Part shown: in pieces, positions 9,112-20,575 of the stretch
How the letters are laid out: each line of letters begins with the position of its first letter
How positions within the stretch are numbered: position 1 is the first letter of the stretch
DNA from: Epiperipatus broadwayi
Taxonomy: Eukaryota > Onychophora > Udeonychophora > Euonychophora > Peripatidae
NCBI GenBank assembly: GCA_028023455.1
Contig: JAQFVV010012398.1
Coordinates: forward strand, 5,482,682 to 5,546,681
Reading direction: 5' to 3'
DNA: 64,000 nucleotides
Notes under the pieces: generated by a model
Seen by the model: the letters and a program-made list of their open reading frames with translations, nothing else
The model's database searches: none
Told to the model about the DNA's origin: nothing
Translations under genes and position numbers: made by a program

Positions 9112-12100
9112 ATGTTCTGCAAAATAGCTGGCATAAACATTCGCGGCATCAACTCAATCGATAGAGTTCTTGCTATTAAAAACTGGCTCTCACTCTGCTC
9201 CCCACATATACTTCTTATGGGCGAAACCAAACATCACTATAAGACTGACCATAAAATAATATCTCTTCTCTCCTCTCTCGGATTTACTAGATTTTCCATC
9301 GGCCATTCAGCTTCAGGTGGAGTCGGTATTCTTCTTAGCAAATCAGCACCACCAAAAAGTTTCAACATTCTATTCCTAGATGCCAATATTATTATTATAG
9401 AAATAGATTATTGGGGTTATCCGATCATCATAGCTTATATTTATACAGCCAAAGACACCTCTCAATATCTAAAAATAGTTCATATCCTAAATGCCATCAA
9501 CGCTAGCAGAGCCTCCCCTACCATTCTTCTCGGAGACTTTAACACCACCTACAATGACTTCAACAAGAGATTTTTGCATCTAATAAATCGCAGATTAATG
9601 TGTGGAGAGGGCTTCTTCCCACCCGAAACCTACTCTTTCTATACTAAAACTAAAAAGTCCCTAATTGATCTGGTTTACTACACCCCAGACCTCCATTTCA
9701 ACCTTGATGCAGCCTTAACCCCTGTTGCTTTCTCCGATCATATGGCTCTGATCTTACAACTCACGCCTATCTCAATCCCTACACCTATAGATGGACCTGG
9801 AAAAACCATGCGCATGATCACCCAATCAAACATGACCGAAGCGATAGTGTCTGAGTCATACATCTATTTCCAGAAAATAAACATCCTTTCCCTCCCTGCT
9901 GAGGAGGGCTGGTTTTCCTTCATCGGAATTCTTCAGTCCATATTAAATCACCACACCAGGAAAATCAAAGGACCAAATGGTCTTCTAAATGACCTAACAG
10001 ACATTAATATACAACTTCAAGCATCACAGCAAAATTTCACAAATACAGAAAAAATTATCTTCCTTAAAAACCTCTACAAAATCAAGCAAAAATCCCTTGC
10101 AGAATATATTTCCATCAGAAGAGCCAAATGCTTCTTAGCACAACAACACTGCTGGACGAGAGACTACCTCAGATGGGCACTGGGTTACAATAAAAAACAA
10201 ATCACTCCCACATCCATTTATACTAATGGTACCAATCTCATTGGCTATCCAATGATGCAGCACATCAGCAAACAATTCTGCCAATTAATGCAAAAAGATG
10301 GAGCCCCTCCAGTAAACAGCTGGTTGGATGCTGGAGACCCCAGCGAACATGGCATCACAGAAATCCAAATTAAAAAGAAGATATCATCACTCCCTGACAG
10401 CATTCATCCTGGCCTTCACGGCATCCCAAATTTCCTTCTCAAACACCTCAGTCAATTCACTGTTCCAATTATTAAAAAAATGATAGATCACCTAGCTTCC
10501 GGCTACAGAAACATAGCAGATCTTTACCCTGTGGCACTTGTGCCTTTTATTAAAAAAGCAAAACCACTAAACGACATTAACAGTATCCGACCAATATCCA
10601 TGACCCCACTGCTTATCAAGATTATAGAGTCAGTCATTAAGGACCAAATCCAACCTCAAATTCTTAGCAATATCTCGCCAAACCAATACGGAAAAAAGGG
10701 ATCATCAACCTCGCATGCTATGTCCAATATAACTGCACTGTTCAATCATATCAGAGTACATCGTAAATCCAAACCTATTGCCGTCCAACTGGATGTTGCA
10801 GCAGCATTCGATTCAGTACAGATCAACACCCTTCTGGATATTCTGATGGAATACGACATTCCAGCTGCAATTGTTCAGATTATCAGCAATCTGCTCAACA
10901 ACAGAGAGATTTTTCTCTCTCTTGATGGCAAGATCACTCCAGGTTTCAAGCCATACAAGTCGATCCCTCAAGGATCTCCGCTCAGTGCCCTTTTCTTCAC
11001 AGCATACATCAACCCTCTTCTGGTGGATATAGAAAAAAACCTCCCTGGAATATTCCTTCCTTCTCTCAATAAAGATTTCAATGTATTCGCATACATAGAT
11101 GACATCATGGTTGTGCTTCCCACCATTAAATACCTTCCCCATCTCATGAACATCTTAAACAGAAATACAGTGAAACTTGGCCTACAAATAAATTTTAACA
11201 AATCTTCCATCTGGAAGATAATGTCTGGTAAACAAATCAACTCTTCCTTTTCTGCTAAACCACAAAGATACCTTGGCTTCCCAATCTTCAAACCTCCAAC
11301 TGCAATGGCAAGAATGATTCAAGATGCAATCCTCCAATCAACTGAAGCCATCACCACTTCACTCTCTAGAGTATACCTTTCATTATATGGAAAGGTTAGC
11401 CTCCTCAACATGATCATAATGCCAAAAATCTCATATTATCTTCCATTCATTAAAATCACTAAACAGTTTCAAAATAAAATTAACCGATTATGCACCAAAC
11501 TTCTCTGGAGAGGAAGGACTGTTGCCATTAGCTTGCGAGGTATCCAACGACCACGCAGGTTCAATGGACTGTCATTCCACTCAATACAGGCAATCATTTT
11601 ACAAAAAACTCACAATATTCTACATAATCTGATCCTCTCCTATGGATACTCCAACATTATGAAAAAAATTACACCAACTGATCGTCCCCCGCCCTTTTCC
11701 AGTTCATGGATATCATTGCTAATAGATCATCTACAACTTTATAACCCGACGATGTCCTCTAACCTTAACCAAAAAATCACTTTGTGGGAAGCATACAATC
11801 TAATCAACTATAATCAACAACCCATTAAAACCAGCCTAAAAATAACCAACCAAAGACTCATTACACACTTCAAAAGATGGAGCCTTGAACCCAAATTCCT
11901 GGACTTCATCATTAAAATTAATCTTGATGCGCTTCCCACAAATTGGTTTCTTTATCACCGAAGAGGTTTTACTAGCATTGACCCTATATGTGGTTTATGT
12001 GCTCGTGAAGATGAAACCACAGACCATATTATACACCGCTGTCCAAGACTTAAAATACTGAAAGATATAATCATAATCAATTCTTACATAAGATCTGAAA

Positions 12101-12339
12101 TGATTTTCTCACTTGAAAATGCCATTAATAGTGGAACTTTTTCAATAATAAGGCTCTCTATCTTTGTCCTTTATTCCATATGGATAGTGAGATGCAAAAC
12201 TCTCATGGAATTACCCCCGCCACAAATCATACCATTGTTTTACCAGACTCTCAAAAAAATCAAGAAACGTGATCAGCTCCTTGCCTCCAGTAAAGTCTTT
12301 GATGACACCTGGTCTCTAACCGCTCTATCCTTTTCCTGA
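9112..12339 (+). CDS. LINE ORF2 protein: endonuclease and reverse transcriptase, 1075 aa
   Basis: Nicks target DNA and copies the element RNA by target-primed reverse transcription. N-terminal AP-type endonuclease: N9 in GINIRG, E38 in GETK, D142 and N144 in LLGDFN, then SLIDLVYY and the terminal S208-D209-H210. RT domain: motif A with D561 (LDVAAAFDS), IPQGSPLSALFF as motif B, and Y-I-D-D at 661-664 with both catalytic aspartates present. A C-terminal CCHC finger is formed by C960, C963, H972 and C977. All catalytic residues expected for activity are visible and the frame is open throughout. There is no RNase H domain. The ATG follows the middle-ORF stop by six bases. Confidence 0.93.
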   Translation: MFCKIAGINIRGINSIDRVLAIKNWLSLCSPHILLMGETKHHYKTDHKIISLLSSLGFTRFSIGHSASGGVGILLSKSAPPKSFNILFLDANIIIIEIDYWGYPIIIAYIYTAKDTSQYLKIVHILNAINASRASPTILLGDFNTTYNDFNKRFLHLINRRLMCGEGFFPPETYSFYTKTKKSLIDLVYYTPDLHFNLDAALTPVAFSDHMALILQLTPISIPTPIDGPGKTMRMITQSNMTEAIVSESYIYFQKINILSLPAEEGWFSFIGILQSILNHHTRKIKGPNGLLNDLTDINIQLQASQQNFTNTEKIIFLKNLYKIKQKSLAEYISIRRAKCFLAQQHCWTRDYLRWALGYNKKQITPTSIYTNGTNLIGYPMMQHISKQFCQLMQKDGAPPVNSWLDAGDPSEHGITEIQIKKKISSLPDSIHPGLHGIPNFLLKHLSQFTVPIIKKMIDHLASGYRNIADLYPVALVPFIKKAKPLNDINSIRPISMTPLLIKIIESVIKDQIQPQILSNISPNQYGKKGSSTSHAMSNITALFNHIRVHRKSKPIAVQLDVAAAFDSVQINTLLDILMEYDIPAAIVQIISNLLNNREIFLSLDGKITPGFKPYKSIPQGSPLSALFFTAYINPLLVDIEKNLPGIFLPSLNKDFNVFAYIDDIMVVLPTIKYLPHLMNILNRNTVKLGLQINFNKSSIWKIMSGKQINSSFSAKPQRYLGFPIFKPPTAMARMIQDAILQSTEAITTSLSRVYLSLYGKVSLLNMIIMPKISYYLPFIKITKQFQNKINRLCTKLLWRGRTVAISLRGIQRPRRFNGLSFHSIQAIILQKTHNILHNLILSYGYSNIMKKITPTDRPPPFSSSWISLLIDHLQLYNPTMSSNLNQKITLWEAYNLINYNQQPIKTSLKITNQRLITHFKRWSLEPKFLDFIIKINLDALPTNWFLYHRRGFTSIDPICGLCAREDETTDHIIHRCPRLKILKDIIIINSYIRSEMIFSLENAINSGTFSIIRLSIFVLYSIWIVRCKTLMELPPPQIIPLFYQTLKKIKKRDQLLASSKVFDDTWSLTALSFS

Positions 12340-12634
12340 TTGTCAACTCCCACCTACCCAGAATTCTAGAATAGACAATATTAAAAAGAAAATAGTCGTG
12401 TTATTAAAAAAAAAAAAAAAGCTAATAACATTCATCAAGTTCTCAGTTTCTCATATTCTACACAAACCCTTCATTATACCTAACCACATAAGTGTATAAC
12501 AACTACTAACTAACATATTCTAGCCATATGTTAATCAGAACTTTTTATAATATTATTGTACAATTTATTCATTAACTTATCCATTATCAAAATGTAATCA
12601 CTATTTATTACTAATAAAATTTTTTGTTGAAATG
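12340..12634 (+). other. LINE 3' UTR and tail
   Basis: About 295 bases after the ORF2 stop. It contains an A-run near 12406-12420 and ends with AATAAA (12613-12618) inside the 17-base end shared with the second LINE. There is no long poly(A) tail; the element ends TTGTTGAAATG right against the target duplication. Confidence 0.7.
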
Positions 12635-12651
12635 AAAGTAATACCATAATA
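12635..12651. repeat. Target-site duplication, 3' copy (17 bp)
   Basis: Identical to 6353-6369. Its perfect match argues that the LINE insertion is recent compared with the diverged repeats around it. Confidence 0.9.
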
Positions 12652-12879
12652 TAAATAAATATGTTAAAATAATATTCGTAAGGGTTTAGAATAAAGATTA
12701 AGATAAATAAATGTTTAAGATAATGTTCATGTTAACTTAAAAAAAAATAATGTAAGGTTAAAATAGATAAATGAAAGTCAATCTAAGTTGTATTAAGAGT
12801 GTATAAGGGTTTGAAATTAAAGGAATAAGGGTAGTATTGAAATAAGTTTTAGATAAGGATAAGTTTTAAGCTGTCAACT

Positions 12880-13260
12880 GGATAAAATTTAGCACCCATA
12901 ATGGACTGGCAGGGATCATTCCTCTTTTTAAATGTGCACTGGGAATAACCAGCATAAGACGCATATTACTTCTTCAGGTGATAGTCCCTGCATTTCACAT
13001 ATCTCGTACCTTGTTTTCCAAAGCATAAGACAGAAATGGACAGTTCATAATTCCTGCCATTCGCAGTGACCCTTTTTTTTCCAAGTCCGGTAGAAACCCG
13101 GCAAATGAAGCTTCGATTTTCATACATGTAAGATGGTACAAGCCAGTAAATCTGCCTCCGCTTCCAAAAGATCCCTGTGCCACAAAATTTAGTTTGTCCT
13201 TGTGGTCAATCAATATTCAGGACCCAAACCATTGTAAGCAATGTTGCCAGCATCGAAAGA
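12880..13260. other. GC-richer patch inside the LTR element, unrecognised
   Basis: Noticeably higher G+C than everything around it, between the LINE and the right LTR. Both strands contain short open stretches, the longest on the minus strand (13213-12995, 72 codons). I recognise no protein family on either strand. Possibilities are a captured host exon, a scrap of the element's former coding region, or a structured non-coding segment. The composition contrast is the only firm observation. Confidence 0.35.
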
Positions 13261-13417
13261 AGTAAAGTATAATTGAAGATTGCCCTTAGTATGTCAAGTA
13301 AAAGATATGAAAAGCAAACTTAGAAAATCAGTAAATATTTAGAATTAAGAATTAAAGTTATCAGAGATAAAATGGTCAAAAATGACGCATTTTACTCTCA
13401 AACGGCGGGTAGTGTAA

Positions 13418-15013
13418 TGTAACAAGATCAAAGTTGGTACATAATAATTTAATCTAAAAAATTAGTAAAACAAAAATCTTTCATTAAAAGAAATAATATG
13501 TAAAAGTTTAAGAGTTTTATTACAGTTTGTTTTCAAAAAAGGTAAAAGTCAAAGAGTTTGAAATAAAAGTTAGAAAATAATTAATTAGAAGGGGAGAGGG
13601 GTTTTGTTTAGAAGCATCAAACTAAAAGTTTTATAAAAGGAAGTAAAGAGTTTTTCTTATTAGTATTCGTTAAAATAAATAGTTAATAGTTTCAAAATAT
13701 AAATCTTTTTTTGTTTGAATTGAAGAAAAAAAGGTAATCTTAAAACTAGTATTGAGTTTAGATTAAAAATACATATGCGTAAATGACAAATGCTTGTTAA
13801 TAAAATATATATGTGCGATGATAAACATTGCATAAATATGTGTGTGTTAAAATAAAATTATGAAATAAATGAAAATTATATTTAAAAAACACAGCGATGG
13901 CTACTAATTAAAAACAAAGGAAAAAACAACACGTTTGTGATGGCTGCTAATTAATATCTCCAACAACAGGATTATAAGCTTATATTAAAGGAATTTCGAC
14001 AACAGATATTGCCGGCAGACATGAAAACAAAAACACATCTCATATATAAATAGCCAATTTTTTATCGGACATTCAGTGAGGACAATCAGTTGAGTTCAAT
14101 CAGTCAGTCAGTCAATTCAGTTTATTAAGAATCAATCAAGAATGCAGCTTTCTCCAGCCTGGGTCCAGTAAACAGCAAAATCTACCCATGAAAATAATGT
14201 CTGTGTAACAGCTTGAAGAATCTTCGTCAATATCTAATTGTCTCCAAGTATAGTGCCAATGGATAATAATCAAACTCCTCAAGAAATATCCTAACAGGTT
14301 AGAGATATCTCAGAAGCAGCAAACAGCAAGATGCATCCACGTCCTAAAATCCTAGGTAAAATATTTTCTTATATTCATTTCTAAAAGTTGCCATCGCATC
14401 CGTAAAAACTCAAGATTCGAATTATATGAACTATAGCACATAAAAATGAACTATTAATTTGTGTGTTCTAAATATATGTGTTTTATATTCTTTAATGCTT
14501 TATTATATATGTCAGTGCATGAATTAATATGTGCGTGATCATTGTATTTAAAATACCAGTATTATATTAGTAAATAAGATTGATAAAATATTTAAAAATT
14601 AGTTTAATAATGTTAATTAAAATAAATTGTATTTAAACTTAAACTTTATTTGTCAGTCAATTCTTTTCATCAATTCTTTTATCAATTCTTTTCACCACTA
14701 ATTTTGTATAAGTTGTTATTGAGTACAAATAGCTGAGCTAGTCTATGGGTATAACTTAGGCGTTGAATTAGTGGCCATTGTTCAGTGTGTTGTTTATTCT
14801 TCTGAATAAATAACTGGCACCCGTGTTTACACAAAACAAAAAAGTGCTTTGAACTTGGTGTTGAACTCAACAGTCGAGAAGAAGTTATGTCCTGGAAATT
14901 TAACACTAGTTATATATTTTATAGCTATCGTTTAGACATACATACTCTCCGAATATGTTCTTCTCTGCCTAAGAGACTGGTGTTTCGATCCGATCATATT
15001 CGAACCTGGTACA
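13418..15013 (+). repeat. Right LTR
   Basis: Direct repeat of 3138-4765 with the same TGTA start and TACA end. It has lost about 26 bases between two ATGCA copies near 14141. The solo LTR at 55332 retains sequence there, so deletion in this copy is the simpler reading. The minus-strand ORF at 14682-14906 is not believable as a gene. Confidence 0.85.
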
Positions 15014-18000
15014 ATATATATATTAATAATTATATATAAAAAGCCTTTTTCAACATATATATATAATTATAATAAATATAGGAAAAACTCTCCATATAGT
15101 AGTGATCATGTGATGTTTTAAGGTATAATATATATAAATAATTAGAAATGGTTAAAAAATTCAAACATACTTAAGTATTTAATCTAACCAAAATTCTGAT
15201 GATGATGAAATTATACTTAGTTTAAATAAAAGTTAAACTAAATATAATGATTCTAAAAGTATTTTTTATTTCTTTTTTTTTTTTAGATTCAATTTAAAAT
15301 TAGACTTCAGGTTCCAATCTCTCTAAGTAGAAAGCTTACTTCTGGAAATCTTAATACTGCTGATCATCATTCTTTTGATTTATTACCATTACTTCTGCAT
15401 GCCCAGTGGATAGCATGATTTCTAGGATTAATGAATATTAATGGTATGTTTGGAATGAGTTTGAAAATCAAAAACAAACTAAATGTGTTAATAAAAAATT
15501 AACTAACAATTTACTGACAATAAATAAATAAAAAAAATTGTTGTTTATGCTTTTGTGAGTGCTATCAGATAAATACAAAATATTAAAAAAAAAAAATACA
15601 AATTAAATTTAAAGTCTTATGGTTAAATATAAATATCAGATCTTATCATAATAAAAATATTTTGAAGTTTTAAACCTTGGTTTTTTTTTTAGATATTATA
15701 TGTTAACTATAAATTTAGATATCTTTAATGATAGTCTTCATCAATTCAGTTCTGATTGTGATTATTAATTTCAGGCATTAGTAATAGTAAATACTGTAGC
15801 TGTATCCCATTAAAAATATATGATAAGTTTTATGACAGAGTTCACTTCTTTAATTATTGCATGGTTTTCTTTAAAGCAGACAGCAACTTTAATGTTAATC
15901 TCTGGATATGACTGCGTACTTCAGGCTGGTGAACTTTGTGATTTTCTTATCCACATATGGTAAATAATCTTTTGCTAATCAATGCCATCATATTTTCTGG
16001 GGTGGATTGTGTATTAAAAATTACTTTGAAACAGTCGGCAAGATATGCTATCTGAAGCTATTCTTAGTAAAACTGCTTTAATCAATGGTTTCTGCTATCT
16101 TCTTAAAATCAATTTGCATTACTTTTTTTTGAGTCAAGACTTAGACTAGACTGCCATCACTTTTTCCCAGATCTATTTTTTATTACTGTTATTTAAAAAA
16201 AAAAAATCATTGGCAAAAAATTAACTACAATTTTACAGTTTATTTCTCTCCCTTTTTTAAAAATTAACACATTAACTGAGAAATGAAAAAAATAAGTAAA
16301 TACAATACTTTATCCATTGTTGGTGGCATGCAATCATATCATGATCATTAACTCACTTTTTTAGGAAGGCAGAATCCCATACCTTTGGAAATAGTTCACT
16401 GCATTATGCTCTGTGACAGGAAGGGCACAAATTTTTATCATGATAATTTACCAAAAAAAAAAACTGCTGATAAAAAGAAATATGCTGAATTGAACCAAAG
16501 TACAATAATGTTAAGAGTATCTCCTTACTTCTTACATTATAATATAGGTAAAAAAAATTGAAACAAAGCTTAATAAAATTTATCGGAATTTATTTCTTTT
16601 TTAAAAAATTTAACACTCAATTTATTAATTTTGTGTTAATTTAACAACTAAACATTTTTGGTAGATTATATGTCCTCGAAATTACATTTATCAAAAATAT
16701 GGGCTGCCATCTTGATATACAGGAAAACTCACAAGTAAAAGAATTTTTATTACAATTAACAAATAACTTGTAATCATCGTGTGTGTATATATATAAATAA
16801 TGAAATATATTTCTATATAATTTTCTCTTTCTATTTTGATTTTCTATTTCAAACAAAAAAATCTATATGTACATCTTATGAATATGTAATTTTATGGAAA
16901 GGGCAAACTGGTACAAACTTGTGAATGGGATTCATCATCATTATCCCTGTCACAATTTATGTAATAGATTATTGTAAATAATATTAAAACACTGCAACAG
17001 GAAATAAAAATAAAATTTAATTAAATAAAACAAGTATACTTTTAAAATGTTAGTGTCATAATCATGGTTAACAAACATACTAACAAAAAAGCATTCACCC
17101 ACAGTATTTTGCCTTTAAAAAATTTTTTTTTAATTATTTGAACAGCATTGTCTCTCTATTTCATCACAAGTTCAGTTTGTGCAATAAAACAAACCTCAAT
17201 ATTTGCTTTCTATCATTTCTTTTCTCACAAATCACCTCAACAATATCATGATAAATAACCATGACCATTTGTGTGATTATAAAATATAGACACATTTTCC
17301 AAATCAGTTTTAGATTTTGTGTATATAAATGAATGCTTGTCATTCTTGTTCTTAAATTTGTTTTCATTGCACCGTAGTATATATATGAACAATTCAATTG
17401 GCTGCAACCCACTATATTTTATTTTTCATATTATATATCAATCTATGGTCATTCTAAATCTAATATTGAATTTATCTGCATAAATCTTTCCAATTTTATT
17501 TCCATATAGAATAGCATCATCCATTTTTTATCATTTCTAACTTTACTGATGTCGTGCATAACAATGAAATGAAAGCAAATTTGAGGACATGAATGATGCA
17601 GCATTCACTTGTGTACAAAAAAATCTAAAAATGATTTGAGAAATGCATCTGTATTTTATAATCTTAAAAAGAAACATGAAAATGCTTCCTATCCTGGTAT
17701 TGTTGAAGTGATTTGAGAGGAAAGAAAAGATAGTGAAACATTAAGGAGGTTTAGTTTATTGCCCAAAATTAACATGTGATAAAATCAGAGAGTTAATAGT
17801 GTTAAAATAAGTAAAAATGATTTGTAAAAAAATTTTTAATGATAAAATACTGTGGGTGATCTCTGTTTGTTTGTTAAGCATGATTATGAAGCTAACATAT
17901 TGAAAGGGTTCTTGGTTTATCGAGTTAAGTTTTATTTTTAGTCTCTGTTGCAATGTCTAAATTTGCATTTTTACCAGTTAAATTTTCTAATAAATATTGC

Positions 18001-18962
18001 TATAATTTTATAACAGACTAAACTTTTAAATAGACTATAAATCAAATAAGTGAAACTCAGATTGAAATTTCAAATAATTTGAGATGTTATTACAATTACA
18101 ATCAAAACTATCTTATTCATTTCTTTGCAATGCAGTATTTAATTATTAATATTTTTAATAATCTTGTAAATCACCTCAAACCAAATGCTATGGTGGGATA
18201 TTATAAACAATTTCATAAGTTACACATCCTTTTCATCTGCATGTCTAAGCATTTAAGTAGATCATAAATTAAATAATAGCACATCCAAAATTTCAAATAA
18301 GCCCAAGAGTTATAACAGTTATACTCAAATCATAATAAGTTAGCATTAAGGACTTGTATATGCATAATAATATAGTGGCAAATATAAAGATAGACTGATA
18401 ATTTGTTTATAATAAGATAGTGATGTATATTAGGATTGTTACATTGCGAATTAAGATGGTTTACAAATAAATATTAATAATTAATGCTGCCTTATGAAGG
18501 AAAATTTAAACTGATTCATGTATAGATAGGATAATAATTCAGCTTATTGAAAATTTCTCACATTTTAGAGCTTTGATTTATGGTCTGTTAAAGATCTTAA
18601 ATGCAGGAATGGAATTGAATTCCATTTTTGTCTTATGCAAATTACGATAATGGGTATTTATTAAAGAACATAATTATTAGTTTAACTTGTTTATAATAAG
18701 GCAGGATAATATTATGCTTATTTGATTGGAAATAAATAGAATAACTAAATATATGAATCACAGTAACTTTTAATTTAAAACATCACATAATAAATTAGTG
18801 CACAAGTATTTTCAGTTACTACATCATGATATTTTTTAATTGCTTTTACTTCTAAAGTTAACTCTTGAAATGCACTGCTTCATGTTATTTCTCAAGCTTT
18901 GTGAATTTTTATGTTAACTTCTTGGAAGATAATATAAAATACTTCATTACAGAATTAATTTT
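15014..18962. other. AT-rich stretch without recognisable genes
   Basis: Homopolymer A/T runs, short TA tracts and ORFs of 62-82 codons with no family resemblance. A 40-base stretch near 15083-15122 (AAAACTCTCCATATAGTAG and onward) resembles part of the dispersed repeat at 30945-31420. Confidence 0.5.
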
Positions 18963-18977
18963 AAAAGTAAAGCAGTT

Positions 18978-19090
18978 CGTCAAGCATTGTTAGCCAAGAG
19001 GTCAGTGCAGCTGCCTTGCAAGCAAGCAGTTGTTTGCAGAGGGTTGTTGGGGGTTCGCCTCCCGGTCGATGCTATGACATATGAAAAAAA
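18978..19090 (+). mobile_element. tRNA-derived SINE, family S, copy 1
   Basis: About 113 bp: a tRNA-like body with an A-box-like region (GTTAGCCAAGAGGTCAGTGC), a B-box (GGGGGTTCGCCTCCC), the conserved end GATGCTATGACA and an A-rich tail. It is flanked by the perfect 15-bp duplication AAAAGTAAAGCAGTT (18963-18977 and 19091-19105). Two other copies are at 45309 and 50793. It has no protein and would need LINE enzymes in trans. Confidence 0.85.
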
Positions 19091-19307
19091 AAAAGTAAAG
19101 CAGTTGAAAAAATATATATTGTAATAATAGAAAATGCTTCTGCAATTATTTATTATTTAATGTGGTAAATTAAAAGTTATTATGATTCATATATTTAGTT
19201 ACTACTATATACATTGTTTGAAATTTATGTTGTCTTATTCATAGGCACACATACACATTTATATTATTTAGGTACAGATTTCTTTAATATATACATGCAC
19301 ACACTTA

Positions 19308-19443
19308 AAATCTTCACCACACATTCCTGAAAATAAATGAATAAAGACATCTGAAAAAGACAAATCTTGAAGGACATTTGTCTATTTTCAGATCTCTTTA
19401 TTTTTATGTTTTAAAAATGTTTAATGGAGTGGAGATTTTAAGT
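19308..19443. repeat. Hairpin element, family C
   Basis: Inverted repeat: ACTTAAAATCTTCACC at the left pairs with GGAGTGGAGATTTTAAGT at the right, and AAGACATCTGAAAAAGAC pairs inside with GTCTATTTTCAGATCTCTTT. Total length is about 136 bp. Non-coding MITE-like element; partial relatives lie at 2845, 31925 and 32297. Confidence 0.6.
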
Positions 19444-19686
19444 ATATATTAGATATTACATATGGAGAAAGAGTGATGAAGTTGAGTTATGGATAATTTT
19501 AAAAAAAAAACATGTATTAATCTTTAACTGTGATTCGAAGTTTATGTCTGGGTAGAGATAATCTCTAGCTTAATAAATGAATTAATTATAATTATTAATA
19601 TATTTATCTGAAAATTTCACTATTAAGGTTGTGAATGCATATATATATAATATGTAGATTCTCTGTTATTATTAATATGAAAATAC

Positions 19687-19859
19687 TACAATAAAGATTA
19701 AATATGTTAAATGAAATTAAATATACTGAATATACTTTCAATGCATGTGGATTATAATCATGGTTATTCTTAACAAATTAACCATGACTATGATTTACCT
19801 ACATTGAAAGTATACTTGGTTTACTTAATTTCCTTTAATATATTTAATCTCTGTTGTAA
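19687..19859. repeat. Foldback element with arms of about 80 bp
   Basis: The left arm (ACAATAAAGATTAAATATG and onward) is matched in reverse by the right arm ending TATTTAATCTCTGTTGTA. The inner turn is around GGTTATTCTTAAC and TTAACCATGACTATG. It is flanked by TA-rich DNA and is non-coding. Confidence 0.65.
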
Positions 19860-20575
19860 TATATATATATGACTTTTATTATTATTATTTTCAAATTAAC
19901 AAAAGCAGTCAAATGCCAGTTTACTCATCTTAATGATGTATAGAATTCATTCAAGTATATGATGTTACTTAAAATATTAAGATGCTAAAAACAAAGTATT
20001 AGAAAGATGACAAGCAAGTACAAATTTCCACTGATGACGATTGAATATTATTTCTTGTATTTTGGATGAAAACTTAAACTGTGAATCATAAGACTTTGAT
20101 TGTTTATCTTCATGTTGGATTGCAGTTATGTCCATTAATTACATCGTACATGTTTAATTTTGTAATGTTAAAAGAGAGAGAAATCTATATCAAACAATAA
20201 TTATTTTTACATTTGTTTTTTATTTCAAATATACAATATGCACTTAGCTTCAAAAGCAATATATAATTTATTTGTTCCAGTGTTTTTGGTTTTAGAACTA
20301 TGGATTAAATATTAATTAAAAAAATAATAGGACAGTTCTAAAGATATTCGCTTGACAAAAGATTTAATTCTAAACAATTTAATAAGTTTCTGGTTTCATT
20401 AATCATAGAACTTTTAGTAAAGTGACAAATTCTTTCAGAAAACATTTATGATTGCAACCCTATGGATTATATTTTTATATAGATTATAACTATGGATCCC
20501 AGAATTATAGAATATTAAAAGAACAAAATAAATTTAATTTGTATTCAATTTTTTCCTATTGTTTATTTAATAGCC

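Larger units (their letters stand above)
6370..12634 (+). mobile_element. Full-length, apparently intact non-LTR retrotransposon (LINE)
   Basis: About 6.27 kb between perfect 17-bp duplications: a 139-base 5' UTR, ORF1 with zinc knuckles, a small middle ORF, ORF2 with AP-type endonuclease, reverse transcriptase and a C-terminal CCHC finger, and a 3' UTR of about 295 bases. The 3' end (TAATAAAATTTTTTGTT, 12612-12628) is identical to that of the LINE at 21049-25408. No stop or frameshift breaks the two long ORFs. The ORF2 finger and the surrounding RT-to-finger region resemble L1/Tx1-type elements, but the clade is not settled. It is inserted in the internal region of the older LTR element. Confidence 0.92.
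3138..15013 (+). mobile_element. Non-autonomous LTR retrotransposon, split by a LINE
   Basis: Two direct repeats of about 1.6 kb (3138-4765 and 13418-15013) start TGTA and end TACA, as LTRs do. Both outer flanks read ATATAT, compatible with a 4-6 bp target duplication but not provable in TA-rich DNA. Removing the LINE and its extra target copy (6370-12651) leaves an internal region of about 2.4 kb with only two short ORFs and no gag zinc knuckle, protease, RT or integrase. Such an element would depend on a relative for its enzymes. A purine-rich GGCGGGTAG lies just before the right LTR as a possible polypurine tract. The primer site after the left LTR is uncertain; a TGG-starting stretch begins at 4767. 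A diverged solo LTR of the same group is at 55332-57186. Confidence 0.85.

Noticed and set aside
10813-11291. Minus-strand ORFs of 107-109 codons
   Set aside because: They are antisense shadows of the RT region of ORF2, with no family resemblance.
15840-16110. Possible coding relic near 15900-16060
   Set aside because: Short readable stretches in several frames, but no motif that I can tie to a transposase, integrase or host protein.
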